From assembly GCF_028372415.1 (NCBI RefSeq), contig NC_092875.1, positions 56,470,919 to 56,534,918 on the forward strand: a DNA stretch of 64,000 bases. The letters run 5' to 3'. Position numbers and translations under genes: made by a program. Source of the DNA: Notamacropus eugenii (lineage: Eukaryota > Chordata > Mammalia > Diprotodontia > Macropodidae). Shown piece by piece: positions 47,941-60,884 of the stretch. The notes beneath the pieces were generated by a model. It was not told the DNA's origin, made no database searches, and was given only the letters and a program-made list of their open reading frames with translations. Positions within the stretch are counted from its first letter, which is position 1; every line of letters starts with the position of its first letter.

Positions 47941-50144
47941 GTATACCTACCTCTTGACAAAGGACTCGAAAGTCAAGTAACTGGCTTGGAAAATGCCCAA
48001 AAAACAGAAAAAATAAGACAATAGAAGACTACTTTCTTGGTGAACAGGTATTTTCTTCCATCCTTTCAGATGAGGAAGAACAATGCATACCATCACAGGA
48101 AAACATAAAAGTCAAAGCCTGTGCATCAAATCCCTCCAAAATAAATATACAATAGTTTCAGGCTGTGGAAGAGCTCAAAAAGGATTTTGAAAATCAAGTA
48201 AGAGAGGTGGAGGAAAAATTAGGAAGAGAAATGAGAGTGATGGAAGAAAATCATGAAAAACAAGTCAACTGCTTGCTAAAGGAGACCCAAAAAAATGCTG
48301 AAGAAAATGGCACCTTTAAAAATAGGCTAACTCAATCAGGAAAAGAGGTCTAAAAAGCCAATTAGGAGAACAATGCTCTAAAAAACAGAATTAGCCAAAT
48401 GGAAAAAAAGGTTAAAAAACTCACTGGAGAAAATAGTTCTTTAAAAATTAGAATGAAGCAGATGGAAGCTAACAACTTTATGAGAAACCAAGAAATTACA
48501 AAACCAAACCAAAAGAATGAAAAAATAGAAGATAATATGAAACATCTCATTGGAAAAATAACTGACCTGAAAAATAGATCCAAGAGAGAAAACTTTAAAA
48601 AATTATGGGACTACCTGAAAGCCATGATCAACCAAAGAGCCTAAACATCATCTTTCATGAAATTATCAAGGAAAACTGCCATGATATTCTAGAAGCAGAG
48701 GGCAAAATAAATATTGAAAGAATCTACTGATCACCTCCTAAAAGATACAAAAAGAGAAACTTCTAGGAATATTGTAGAGTTCCCAGGTCAAGGAGAAAAT
48801 ATTGCAAGCAACTAGAAAGAAACAATTTGAGTATTGTGAAAATAATATCAGGATAACAGAAGACTACATAAAGGGATTAAAGAGCTTAGAATATGATATT
48901 CCAGAAGTCAAAAGAACTAGTATTAAAACCAAGAATCACCTAGCCAGAAAAACTGAGTATAATACTTCAGGGCAAAAATGGTCATTCAATGAAATAGAGA
49001 ACTTTCAAACATTCTTGATGAAAAGACCAGAGCTGAAAAGAAGATTTGACTTTCAAACACAAGAATCAAGAGAGACATGAAATGGGACACAGGAAAGAGA
49101 AATCACAAGGGACTTACTAAAGTTGAACTGTTTACATTCCTACTTGGAAAGGTAATATTTGTAACTCTTGAAACTTTTCTCAGTATCTGGGTAGTTAGTA
49201 GGATTATACATACACACACACACAAACACACACACACACATGCTTGCGCACACACACACATATATATGTATAGAGAGAGAGAGAGAGATACAGAGAGATA
49301 CAGAGGCAAAGAGACAGAGAGATAGATACCACAGGATGAATTGAATAAGAAGGGATAATATCTAAAAAATAAAATTAAGGGGTGAAAGAAGAATATAGTG
49401 GGAGGAGAAAGAGAGAAATGGAATGGGGCAAATTATCTCTCATAGAAGGGGCAAGAAAAAGCTTTTCCAATGGCGGGGAAAAGGGGGGAGATGAGAGGGA
49501 AAAACATCACATTTGGCTCAAGGAAGGAATAACAGTCACACTCAATTTGATATGAAAATCCATCTTACACTACAGGAAAGTAAGGGAGAAGTGGATAAGT
49601 AGAGTGGGGGGGGGATGATGGAAGGGAGGGCAAATGGGAGGAGGGAGCAATTAGAAGCAAACACTCTTTGGGAGGGACAAGGTCAAAAGAGAGAATAGAA
49701 GAAATGAGGGGCAGGATAAGATGGAGGGAAATATAATTTGTCTTATACAACATGACTATTATGGAAGTCATTTGCAAAACTACACATATATAGCATATAT
49801 TGAATTGCTTGCCTTCTCATTGAGGATGGGTGGGTAGGGAAGAAAGAAGAGAAGTTGGAACTCAAAAATTTAGGAACCAATGTTGAGAATTATTTTTGCA
49901 TACAACTGGGAGACAAGAAATACAGCTAATTAGGTATGGAAATTTATCTTTCCCTACAGGACAAGAGAGAAATGAGGATAAGGGAAGGGAGCAATGTCAG
50001 AAGGGAGGGCATGTTGGTGGAAGGGCCAATCAGAATGTAAGGCATTTTGGGGTGTGGGGAGGGGAGAGATGGAGAGAAAATTTGGAACTCAAGATTTTGT
50101 GGAAGTGAATGTTGAAAACTTAAAAAAATAAATAAATAAATAAA
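47941..50144 (+). mobile_element. HAL1 (half-L1), 5'-truncated, sense
   Basis: It starts at CTCTTGACAAAGGACTCGAA, equivalent to about 47320 in the antisense neighbour, so the first 600 bp of 5' UTR are missing. ORF1 remnants run 48001-49080 with an early stop at codon 8 and frameshifts. The coiled coil (48165-48350), KRENFKKLWDY-type RRM block (48580) and FLMKRPELKRRFDFQTQ end (49010-49065) are clear. About 1 kb of 3' UTR then ends in AAAAAAATAAATAAATAAATAAAA (about 50121-50144). No ORF2. It lies head-to-head with the HAL1 on its left. Confidence 0.85.
49207..49325. repeat. CA and GA/CAGA microsatellite
   Basis: Imperfect (CA)n at 49207-49260, then (GA)n and ATACAGAG repeats, inside the HAL1 3' UTR. 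Confidence 0.9.
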
Positions 50145-51419
50145 ATCAAGACATATGCATGCCAGACCTACATAGTTAGGATTTTATATCTTATAAAATG
50201 GAAACTTTCATCTATAGGAAGCAGATCTAGAGGATGACTAATTCCTCATAGAGCTAAGATTCTATGGCTTCACTATTCTAAGACAATGATAGCTGTAATA
50301 GGTTATAGAATGCTTTAAAATTTCCAAAGTATTTTTAAATTTTTCATTTGATCCTCACATTAGCTCTGAGGTAGATTCTGTCATCTCCACAATGATAAAT
50401 GAGATAATGAATGTACAGTGATTTGTAAAACTGAAAGCCCTCTATAAATCCTAATTATTTATTATTCTTGCTATTATCATAATTATCATTGTTCTTTCAT
50501 GTGTGCATAAGCAGAGACTGTGACACATGAAATAAGTTGTTCAGAATCCCACAGCTAGTAAGGGTCTGAAAGGTCATGTGAATCCATATCCACCAGGTAG
50601 TGCTACCTCCCAGCAAAATTTTATGTTTATAATTGCATAAATAGTTTCCTTTAGTGCCTCATCATGTCAGATAACTACAGCAGATTTTTGAAGGCTTTGA
50701 CAATAAAATGCCAACTCTGCTAGTTTTTAAGCAACCTTGGAAGGCTTTGAGAATTGGTGCATGGGCAGATGACATGGCTGTTGTCCAAGGACCAGCTTAT
50801 TTATTAAAAAAAAAAAAAGAATTAGGTTCAGTTAATTCGGTATCAGTTAACGAATTCGTTGTTCAAAATAATTCATGGAGGAAATTTATTAATGACATAA
50901 GGAAATGGGCATCTAATTTGGTGGAGGAGCCATTCACAACAAGATCCCAACTATCTTTTCTCGGTTCCCCTTTGTTCCTTCTAAAATTGTATAGCATTTT
51001 ATAGTGTATAATATATTTTCCCATACATTATTTCACTTTATTCACAGACATGATTGAACATTTCCGATAATCTCCATCATAAAAATGAAAATATTGAGAT
51101 TCAGAGGCATTATGTGACTTCCCCAAGGCACATAGAGTATAACCCAGAAATTAAAACCAAGGTGTACTGACTCTACATATAATGCTTATTTAGAAAAAGG
51201 AGCTAATGTCATAATAAAGCACATTGTGGGAAACAAGATGGCAACATTATTGAAAGTCCATCAATCAAGGTCATGAAGGAGAACAGTCTGAGTGATAGTT
51301 AAAGAGATCACACAGCTGGGAAACATTACCCTAAACTATAATCTTTGGACTGTCCCATATGTTTAGAGGTTGGATTCAAGGTTTCTGTCTCCCAGACTTT
51401 TGGCCTTAAATATCAATGC
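50145..51419. repeat. OR-3 downstream flank: duplicated block with MIR copies
   Basis: Collinear with 13917-15140 and 28885-30150. MIR-type stretches lie at 50290-50480 and 50985-51180, in reverse. The last 12 bp (51408-51419) are one copy of the HAL1 target-site duplication. Confidence 0.8.
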
Positions 51420-51587
51420 TGATTTTCAGTGTAAGGCGGAGCCAAGATGGCGGAGTAGAAAGACGCACATACACATAGCTCTGAACCCACAACCCATAGA
51501 ATGGCTACAGGGAAGTAACTCACGGCGAATTCCGCACCCAGAGGCCACGGAACATTGGAGCGAGGGTGATTTCTGTTCCAGAGAGAC

Positions 51588-51902
51588 CTGCAAACCTCTC
51601 GCGGGGGGTCCTTCGCGCTGCGGACTGGGCGCGGGGACTGGGAGCTGAGTGCAGCCCTGCTGCGGCCGCGGCACCGAGAGGAAAAGATCCGAGCAGGCTT
51701 CACAGACAGGATCTCCAGCGGCCACGCGGGTCCCTCCACCCACAGAGGGATCTGCAAACCTCTCGCAAAAGGTCCGTCGCGCTGCAGACACAAAGCCCAG
51801 CCCAGACCTGCTGCGGCCACGGCTGCGGCACCGAGAGAAACAGATCCGAGCAGGCTTTAGGGACTGGATCTCCAGCGGCCGCACAAGTCCCTCCACCCAC
51901 AG
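51588..51902 (+). promoter_or_regulatory. tandem monomers in HAL1 5' UTR promoter
   Basis: Two similar units stand head to tail. CTGCAAACCTCTCGC occurs at 51588 and 51752, GATCCGAGCAGGCTT at 51687 and 51844, and TCCCTCCACCCACAG at 51731 and 51888, giving a period of 157-164 bp. The block is very CpG-rich against an AT-rich background. Mouse L1 promoters are built of such monomers; promoter activity here is inferred. Confidence 0.7.
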
Positions 51903-52275
51903 GTGACAGGGGTGGGTGAGAGAGTCTCTTTGGCGGGTCGAGAGGGGAGTGGGGTGCCCCCATAATTCAGGACCCCCCCGGGAGGTAGAAGCTGAGAGGC
52001 GGCTGCAGACAGGGGCTCCCCAAGCGGGCGGGAGCTTGAATCCATTGCGGAAGGTCTGCGCATAAACCCCCTGAGGGAACTGAGCCTGAGAGGTGGCCCT
52101 GCCCCGATCTCAGCACCAGATCATAATCTCATACTGAATAGCAGCCCTGCCCCCGCCAAAAGCCCTGAGGCTGGAAGCAGCATTTGAATCTCAGACCACA
52201 AACACGGGCTGGGAGGATCAGGAGGTGAGGTGGGTGTGAGGAAAATATTCAGAGGTCAAGTCACTGGCTGGGAAA

Positions 52276-53364
52276 ATGCCCAGAAAAGGGAAAAGAAATA
52301 AGACTATAGAAGGTTACTTTCTTGGCGAACAGGCATTTCCTCCCTTCCTTTCTGATGAGGAAGAATAATGCTTACCATCAGGCAAAGACACAGAAATCAA
52401 GGCTTCTGTGTCCCAGCCCACCCAATGGGCTCAGGCCATGGAAGAGCTCAAAAAGAATTTTGAAAATCAAGTTAGAGAGGTGGAGGAAAAGCTGGGAAGA
52501 GAAATGAGAGACATGAAGTCAAAGCATGAACAGCAGATCAGCTCCCTGCTAAGGGAGACCCAAAAAAATGTTGAAGAAATTAACACCTTAAAAACTAGCC
52601 TAACTCAATTGGCAAAAGAGGTTCAAAAAGCCAATGAGGAGAAGAATGCTTTCAAAAGCAGAATTAGCCAAATGGAAAAGGAGATTCAAAAGCTCACTGA
52701 AGAAAATAGTTCTTTCAAAATTAGAATGGCACAGATGGAGGCTAATGACTTTATGCAAAACCAAGAAATCACAGAACAAAGAGAGAAGAATGGAAAAATG
52801 GAAGATAATGTGAAATATCTCATTGGAAAAACAACAGACCTGGAAAACAGATCCAGGAGAGACAATTTAAAAATTATGGGACTACCTGAAAGCCATGATC
52901 AAAAGAAGAGCCTAGACATCATCCTTCATGAAATTATCAAGGAAAACTGCCCTGAGATTCTAGAACCAGAGGGCAAAATAAATATTCAAGGAATCCACAG
53001 AACACCGCCTGAAAGAGATCCAAAAAGAGAAACTCCTAGGAACATTGTGGCCAAATTCCAGAGTTCCCAGGTCAAGGAGAAAATACTGCAGGCAGCTAGA
53101 AAGAAACAATTCAAGTATTGTGGAAATACAATCAGGATAACACAAGATCTAGCAGCCTCTACATTAAGGGATCGAAGGGCATGGAACAGTATATTCCAGA
53201 AGTCAAAGGAACTAGGACTAAAACCAAGAATCACCTACCCAGCAAAACTGACTATAATACTTCAGGGGAAAAAATGGTCTTTCAATGAAATAGAGGATTT
53301 TCAAGTATTCTTGATGAAAAGACCAGAGCTGAAAAGAAAATTTGACTTTCAAACACAAGAATGA
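52276..53364 (+). pseudogene. HAL1 ORF1 (L1 ORF1p-type RNA-binding protein), one nonsense codon
   Basis: ORF1p is a trimeric nucleic-acid chaperone that coats L1 RNA. From the ATG at 52276 (MPRKGKRNKT) the frame would give 362 residues, but codon 31 is TAA (52366-52368) where both sibling HAL1s have CAA. After it the frame is open for 332 codons; the first in-frame ATG is 52438 (MEELKKNFE), giving 308 residues. Domains, numbered from 52276: heptad coiled coil from about 55 to 200, RRM block with RRDNLKIMGLPE at about 197-208, C-terminal domain with CGNTIRITQDLAASTLRDRR and RITYPAKL. One nonsense in 1.1 kb means the copy is young. A product starting at 52438 would keep all three domains. Confidence 0.85.
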
Positions 53365-54399
53365 AGAGAACCATGAAAAGTTGAACAGCAAAGTGAAGTC
53401 ATAAGGGACTTACTAAAGCTGAACTGTTTACATTCCTACATGGAAAGACAATATTTGTAACTCTTGAAACATTTCAGTATCTGGGTACTGGGTGGGATTA
53501 CACATGCACACACGCTCACATACATAGAGACAGAGTGCACAGAGTGAATTGAATAGGTTGGGATCATATCTTTAAAACAAAATGAAATCAAGCAGTGAGA
53601 GAGAAATATATTGGGAAGAGAAAGGGAGAAATTGAATGGGGCAAATTATCTCTCATAAAAGAGGCAATCAAAAGACTCATTAGTGGAGGGATGAAGAGGG
53701 GAGGTGAGAGAAAAACATGAAGTCTACTCTCATCACATTCCACTAAAGAAAAGAATAAAGTGCACACTCATTTTGGTAGGAAAACCTATCTCACAATACA
53801 GGAAAGTGGGGGATAAGGGGACAAGCAGGGTGGGGGGGATGATAGAAGGCAGGGCATGAGGAGGAGAGTGCAATTCGAGGTCGACACTCATGGGGAGGGA
53901 TAGAATCAAAAGAGAATAGAAGTAATGGGGGACAGGATAGGATGGAGGGAAATATAGTTAGTCCTATACAACACAACTATTATGGAAGTCATTTGCAAAA
54001 CTACACAGATATGGCCTATATTGAATTGCTTGCCTTCCAAAGGGAAGGGGTGGGGAGGGAGGGAGGAAGAGAAGTTGGAACTCAAAGTGTTAGGATCAAC
54101 TGTCGAGTAATGTTCTTGCCACTAGGAAATAAGAAAACAGGTAAAGGGGTATAGAAAGCTATCTGCCCCTACAGGACAAAAGAGAAGATGGAGACAAGGG
54201 CAGAGAGGGATGATAGAAGAGAGAGCAGATTGGTCATAGGGGCAATTAGAATGCTTGGTGTTTGGGGGGGGAGGGGATAAAAGGGGAGAAAATTTGTAAC
54301 CCAAAATTTTGTGAAAATGAATGTTAAAAGTTAAATAAATAAATTTAATAAAAAAAAAAAAATATCAATGCCATATTCCAGGAACAGGGCCAGACCCCA

Positions 54400-55338
54400 T
54401 CAATGAGAGGTGTGCATTTTGCTAATAATTCTTCTCATGGCATCTTTTATATCCTTGTTCCTCATGCTGTAAATGAAAGGGTTCAGCATGGGGGTGACCA
54501 CAGAATACATCACTGAGGCAACTGAGGTCTTCCAGGAAGAGTGGGTAGCTGAGGAACTCAGATATACTCCAAATGCTGTGCCATAGAACAATGAAACCAC
54601 AGAGAGGTGAGATCCACAGGTAGAAAAGGCTTTATATTTTCCCCTAGCAGATGGGATTCTCAATAAGGAGGAACATATTTGACCATAAGAGAAAAGGATC
54701 CCTGTGAGGGGGAGAATACACAGTAGTCCAGCAGCAAAATACATGGTGATGTCATTGATGAGCGTATCAGAACAAGAGAGCTTTATAATTTTATTCATAT
54801 CACAGAAAAAATGAGGAACTTCATGTTTGCTACAGAATGACAGCCTTGTCACCAGTAAAGTGTGGAGAGTGGAGTTTAGAAGACTAATAGTCCATGAGAT
54901 CAAAACCAGGAGGCCACAAATCCACGGATTCATTATGGTGACATAGTGCAGAGGGTGACAGATGGCCACAAAACGGTCATAGGCCATCACAGAGAGGAGA
55001 AAATTATCTAACAAGCCAAAAGCCATGAAGAAATACATTTGGGTAAGGCATCCAGCATAGGAGATAATCTTACTGTTTGTTAGGATGTTCAGTAGCATCT
55101 TGGGGACTGTAGTGGATACCAGACAAAGATCAACAAAGGACAGATTACCTAGGAAGAAGTACATTGGTGTGTGGAGATGGGAGTCAGAGCCAATAGCCAA
55201 CATGATGATAACGTTTCCAACCACAGTGACCATGTATATGCCCAGGAAGAGCCCAAAAAGGGGCAGCTGATGCTCTGCCTTCTCAGAAAGTCTCAGGAGG
55301 AGGAATTCTGATACATATGTTTGATTTTCTGGTCCCAT
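54400..55338 (-). CDS. OR-3: intact olfactory receptor, class II, family 7-like
   Basis: A 312-residue odorant receptor. Landmarks match OR-1 and OR-2: NQT at 5, GN at 41-42, [13 protein letters not shown] at 55-67, [10 protein letters not shown] at 118-127, [10 protein letters not shown] at 236-245, PMLNPFIYS at 283-291. The open frame runs 42 codons further up to 55464, but those codons pass the splice acceptor (55352-55353) and then a MIR, so they are intron and I start at 55338. It is the most divergent of the three: TM3-TM5 and loop 2 differ ([36 protein letters not shown]), the regions that shape the odorant pocket, so a different ligand range is likely. A HAL1 sits 39 bp beyond the stop codon, on the opposite strand. 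Confidence 0.96.
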   Translation of the reverse strand: MGPENQTYVSEFLLLRLSEKAEHQLPLFGLFLGIYMVTVVGNVIIMLAIGSDSHLHTPMYFFLGNLSFVDLCLVSTTVPKMLLNILTNSKIISYAGCLTQMYFFMAFGLLDNFLLSVMAYDRFVAICHPLHYVTIMNPWICGLLVLISWTISLLNSTLHTLLVTRLSFCSKHEVPHFFCDMNKIIKLSCSDTLINDITMYFAAGLLCILPLTGILFSYGQICSSLLRIPSARGKYKAFSTCGSHLSVVSLFYGTAFGVYLSSSATHSSWKTSVASVMYSVVTPMLNPFIYSMRNKDIKDAMRRIISKMHTSH

Positions 55339-55351
55339 ACATCTGCTATGA

Positions 55352-55353
55352 CT
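55352..55353 (-). other. 3' splice site of OR-3 coding exon
   Basis: The minus strand reads CATCTTTTTCCTTATAG, then 13 nt, then ATG. Same spacing as in OR-1 and OR-2 although the sequence differs. Confidence 0.65.
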
Positions 55354-55424
55354 ATAAGGAAAAAGATGTGATAAGAGCCTAAATTTTAAATACAGACACT
55401 TCATAACAGAAATGAAACGAGATT

Positions 55425-55560
55425 TTGACTCAGAAGACTCAAGTTTAAATTCCATATCTACCACTTAAAGCCTGTGTCATCTTAGTCAATTCACCCTCAC
55501 TTGATTAGACTCAATTTCCTCGTATGTAAAGTAAAGTTGGACTAGGTGGTCTAGTTTCTT
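55425..55560 (+). repeat. MIR upstream of OR-3
   Basis: ATATCTACCACTTAAAGCCT, then CTCAATTTCCTCGTATGTAAA. The minus-strand frame [13 protein letters not shown] that extends the OR-3 ORF is read from this MIR. Confidence 0.75.
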
Positions 55561-55799
55561 TCTTGATCTTTCATGACTGGAAACTCATATTTAGAACTCA
55601 AGAAATTATGAATGAAATGTAAAATATCTTTTGAACAACGATATTCATTGAAGTTTAAAATGTTCCTTGGGTTAAACATTAGACATAGAACAGTAAAGAA
55701 AATGGACCAACAAGGAACAGAGAATTAATTTCAATTTTAAAGGCAGACACTATTTGTTTCAGTTCAATAAATAGAGGGAATGAATTGGGACCAAATGTA

Positions 55800-57195
<1,396 letters not shown>

Positions 57196-57459
57196 AACTA
57201 GGGATGCCAATTATGTGAGGGGGGAAGATGATGCAGCAGGAAAATAGGGGATGAGAAGCTTTCCCTTTAGTGACAGCAGTTCCAGCACTGAGAGAGAAGA
57301 GAGCAGATCATTTGAGGTCACTTCATCCACTGCCCCAAGGCAAAAAGTTAGACGGGTGCCAGAGATAGGAGGGGAAGTCAAGGTCCATAGGTCAATATCA
57401 GCAGTGCTTCAATGTTTGGTCCAGGGGAAAAAAGCAAGGCAAGTATGTCCTAAACCAAG
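57196..57459. other. OR-3 upstream flank, shared block
   Basis: Matches 16340-16610 and 33040-33304. No coding motif. Confidence 0.6.
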
Positions 57460-58480
57460 GCAATGGCTCTCAAGCATTTTGGTCTCAGGAAATCGTTATA
57501 ATATAGTTAATAGTTAAAAACTATTGAGGACCCCAAAAAAGGAACTTTTATTTCATATCTATTAATATTACTCTCTTAGTAATTAAGATTAATAAGTATT
57601 TAATATATTTGGTAATTCAATTACACGTAATAAACTCATTATAGGGCAGCGAGATGGCAAAGTGTTTAGAGTGTTAGCTCTGGAGTCAGAAGGAGCTGAG
57701 TTCAAATCTGGCCTCACATTATTACTAGCTGAGTGTCCTTGTATAAGTGACTTAAGTCTGTTTGCCTCAGTTTCCTCATGTGTAAAAGGAGTTGAAGATG
57801 GAAATGACAAACCATTGCAATATCTTTGCCAAGAAAACCTGAAAAGGAGTCATGGAGAGGCAGATGTAACTGAAATTACTGAATATCAGCAAGAACTCAA
57901 TATACATAAAATAACATTTTAACAAAAAATAACAATATTGCCCCAAACAAAAATTTTAGGGATAACAGTAAATTGTTTTACATCTTTGCAAATGTGAAGT
58001 GTAAATTAATTTTGTATCAAACATGCAAAGGTCAATATGCTTATTCCAAGATAACTCATGAGATTGAAGAAAGTTATTAGACAGTTTATATATTTCATTG
58101 CTGATTTTGTATTGTTGTTAGGCATTCATAGAAATTCAGAGAAAAGAAATTTTTCTTCAATAATTATCTGGTGCTGATACCAAATGAATATTAGCAAAAC
58201 AGCCTGTCTAGAAACATCTGAAGATTTATCCATTTGTGAGGCAAAAGAACAATGCTGCAGATGAGATACTAACTCTGTCTTCATATTTGCAACTAAATCT
58301 TAATTCACAAGCCATATCTATCTTGGAAAAGTCCTTTGCCATCATGAAAGAATGAGAAAGGCAAGTACTATCTTGGTATTACTATGCAAATTCTTTTGAC
58401 CTTGTAGACATGGTGAAAGGCTCTTCGAGATCCTCAGCCATATCCAGAAAACACTTTGATAATCATTGGTCTTAAAATGG
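57460..58480 (+). mobile_element. MER5A/Charlie-type hAT element with nested SINE
   Basis: Same element as 33305-34320. Left end CTCTCAAGCATTTTGG with TCTCAGG, right end AACACTTTGATAATCATTGG at 58449-58470. Transposase not recognisable. Confidence 0.7.
57640..57880 (+). repeat. tRNA-headed marsupial SINE, nested in hAT element
   Basis: GGGCAGCGAGATGGCAAAGTG head, AGCTGAGTTCAAATCTGGCC, then the CAGTTTCCTCATGTGTAAAAGG body. Same insertion as 33484-33742. Confidence 0.85.
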
Positions 58481-60240
58481 GAACAAAGTCCAAGAACTCA
58501 TAAGGTGTCAAATCATACAAGAAAGATTTTTTCCAACATGATTTGTTCAACACATTCATTATGCTAATACTTTCAAAAGATAAAAAAGATCAGTGTATTA
58601 TGTTACAGGAATACAGGTTTTGAATCAAGATAAGGGGAAATTTCCCAACAATAAGGCTTATGCGGAAATGAAATGGAATACTTGGGGAGACAGTGTTTCC
58701 CATCACTAAAATTCTTTCAGAAGTGATTAATAATGACCATTTATCTATGCAATCACTATTCATCCATTTTTTAAATCCAGCATTTAAGGGTCCCAAAAGT
58801 GCCATTTTTAGGTATTTCTATTTTATTACTTCTTAAATCCAACCATATTACAAGTGCTTTTGATTTTATGTTCATAACATGTGACCTTCCCTTTTTCTTC
58901 TAAATTCCCATTGTAATGATCTAAGCACAAACTCTCATGCCTTCAGTGTATATTCTTAAAGCCTTTAGAGAAAACCTCTCAAAATACTGAAAAATAACTG
59001 GCTGCATTAATGGCAATCAGAAAAGAATAGGGTTTCCCCTCAGGGTTCTAGAGGCAATGCCAATCTTTAAAGCCTCCACAAGAACCTTTGTTGCAATCTC
59101 ATTAGCACAGCAACCACATCAAGGAAGAAATATTGTACTCGTTTGGAATTTGTGGTATGTTATATTCATGGAGTAAATTCATCATCATAATCAGGAATCT
59201 GACTGTTCTTATTCAATGACTCATAGCATCTCAGAATGGGAGAAGTGTTCAATAGTCATTAAATTTAATCTCTTCCAAGACAAGAAATCTCTTTTATGAC
59301 ATCTCAGAAAAAGAGTTAGAGATCTTCCACTCTAAGGTCTTCTGCAAGGATGCACTACTTCAAAAATCAAGCCATCTCTGGACAGCTCTAAAATTTTTTT
59401 ATTTCTGTCAAGGCCAAGTCTCACTGTTTGCCAGTTTATTGACTCTCTGGTCTCTACGTCACAGCCTCTCTAGGTCATCTAGCCAAATGTCCACCTGATG
59501 CAATAGTATCCTACAATGACATCCTTATTATGTGTGAGCTCATCTTTTCTTTGAGCATCTGCAGCAATTTTCTGAAGCAACTCTTTCCTAATTTCATTAA
59601 TTCGCTAAATTTGAAGCAAATAATCACCAGATTGGCATCTGGATGAGGAACATTTTTGGCCACAATAGTTCCTCAGAAGTACCTATTACTCATAGAGGGA
59701 TTATTATTTATGGACACGAGGGCATAGCCTCATTAATAAAATCATGAACATGTTAAGACTGGAAGGACACAAGGCATTTATATGCTTTTACTTTCAAACA
59801 GTGGGAGATAACTTTCACATTACTGTTGACCTGTGTTCAAAGAACAAAGGGGAAATCAGTGGGTATCAGTATGAAAAAAAATTGTGGAGCTTAAAAGATC
59901 AGAAAATGTGGGAGAGAAAATTCTCCTTTTTGAGATGATTGAAAATAGACAGCTGAAGGCATAGTCAATATATCGTTCTAGACATCAAATACTAGTGTCC
60001 AGGAAGCCAGAGACAGCAAAAATCTCATCTTCCCAGGAATCCTTTCCCAATCCCTCTTAATCCAACTTCTCTCCTTTTGATTATTTACTACTTATTGTGC
60101 ACATAGCATGTTTTGCGCATAGTTATTTCTTTTTCCATCTTTGTTTTAGGAGCTTGACAAGGACAGGAAATGTCTTCTGCCTTTCTTTGTAATCACAGCC
60201 CCAGTTCCTGGCACAATGTAGGCACTTACTGAATGGTATT
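58481..60240. other. OR-3 far-upstream flank, duplicated block
   Basis: 58481-58800 matches 34325-34650 and includes a CR1/L3-like scrap at 58620-58790. 58840-59620 matches 16750-17480 and 34690-35280. 59625-60230 matches 17830-18440 and, in part, 25865-26270. Non-coding. Confidence 0.65.
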
Positions 60241-60639
60241 TCCCTGGTCTGTAGTTCAGAAGAAAGAGCTGGATAAATATTATTCTAGGCATCACTTCCA
60301 TAGAATGATAATTGGCAAATTTAAGCAAAATGAAGTTTCTTTTGTTCATCTCTCTGAACTTTATCAAATGTATTGTCGTTTAATTGCAGATCAAGATGGC
60401 AACTCCTGTTCTTTTGGTGTCACGTGAAATGAAATCCATTTTTACTCAGTCTCTTCATTTTAGTATATGTGCTTTAAGTGTGTTTCATTCATGTAGCAAA
60501 TTATTGTGCTGTATTTTCTCTTATTTTGTTGTATTTTTGCAAACTTTTTTGCATGAAATTTATGTTATTTGCATTTCAGTTGAGAATGATTCAATTTGTG
60601 TTTTATTCTGTCACCTAGTTAGTAATGATAATAATATGA
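60241..60639. other. no recognisable feature
   Basis: AT-rich, with 60-86 codon frames that show no motif. Confidence 0.45.
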
Positions 60640-60865
60640 AGTAGCCTTTGTATTGTGTTTTATTGACGACAATGCACTTCACATGCTATCTTAATCCTCA
60701 CAACTTTGAATTTTTGTGATATTATTATCCTTATTTTACAGAAGAAGTAATTGAGACTGAAAAAGATTATGTGACTTGTACAAGTTCATACAGATATCTT
60801 GTTTCTGAGTGAAGACTGGGTCTCAGGTCTTCCTAACCTGAAATCTAGTACCCTGGCCAGACTTT
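60640..60865 (-). repeat. MIR-type SINE
   Basis: TTATTTTACAGAAGAAGTAA, TTATGTGACTTGTACAAG and TCTCAGGTCTTCCTAACC mark a reverse-oriented MIR; the 60640-60720 part fits the longer body. Confidence 0.75.
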
Positions 60866-60884
60866 AGAAAGTACTTAGGGGAAC

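Larger units (their letters stand above)
51420..54360 (+). mobile_element. young full-length HAL1 (half-L1)
   Basis: A complete L1-like element without ORF2. The 5' UTR starts with GGCGGAGCCAAGATGGCGGAG (51435-51455; CAAGATGG is the YY1-type L1 start motif) and is GC- and CpG-rich to about 52260. ORF1 is at 52276-53364. About 1 kb of 3' UTR ends in an A-rich tail (54345-54360). Flanking repeats AATATCAATGC at 51409-51419 and 54361-54371 mark the insertion, and the paralogs at 15120 and 30139 have one uninterrupted copy. Nothing resembling endonuclease or RT lies between ORF1 and the tail. HAL1s are known from mammals including opossum and must use L1 enzymes supplied in trans. Confidence 0.9.

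Noticed and set aside
47448-47960. 170-codon minus-strand frame
   Set aside because: It lies in the HAL1 5' UTR, has no known domain and no counterpart kept open in the younger HAL1.
49200-49325. Regular short repeats that might suggest a CRISPR-like or satellite array
   Set aside because: Plain CA/GA microsatellite in a HAL1 3' UTR. No spacers, and the genome is mammalian.
51413-52063. Several overlapping Arg/Ser/Pro-rich frames on both strands
   Set aside because: Chance frames in the GC-rich, stop-poor HAL1 5' UTR.
54400-55464. 354-residue OR-3 protein
   Set aside because: The first 42 codons are intron and MIR upstream of the splice acceptor at 55352-55353.
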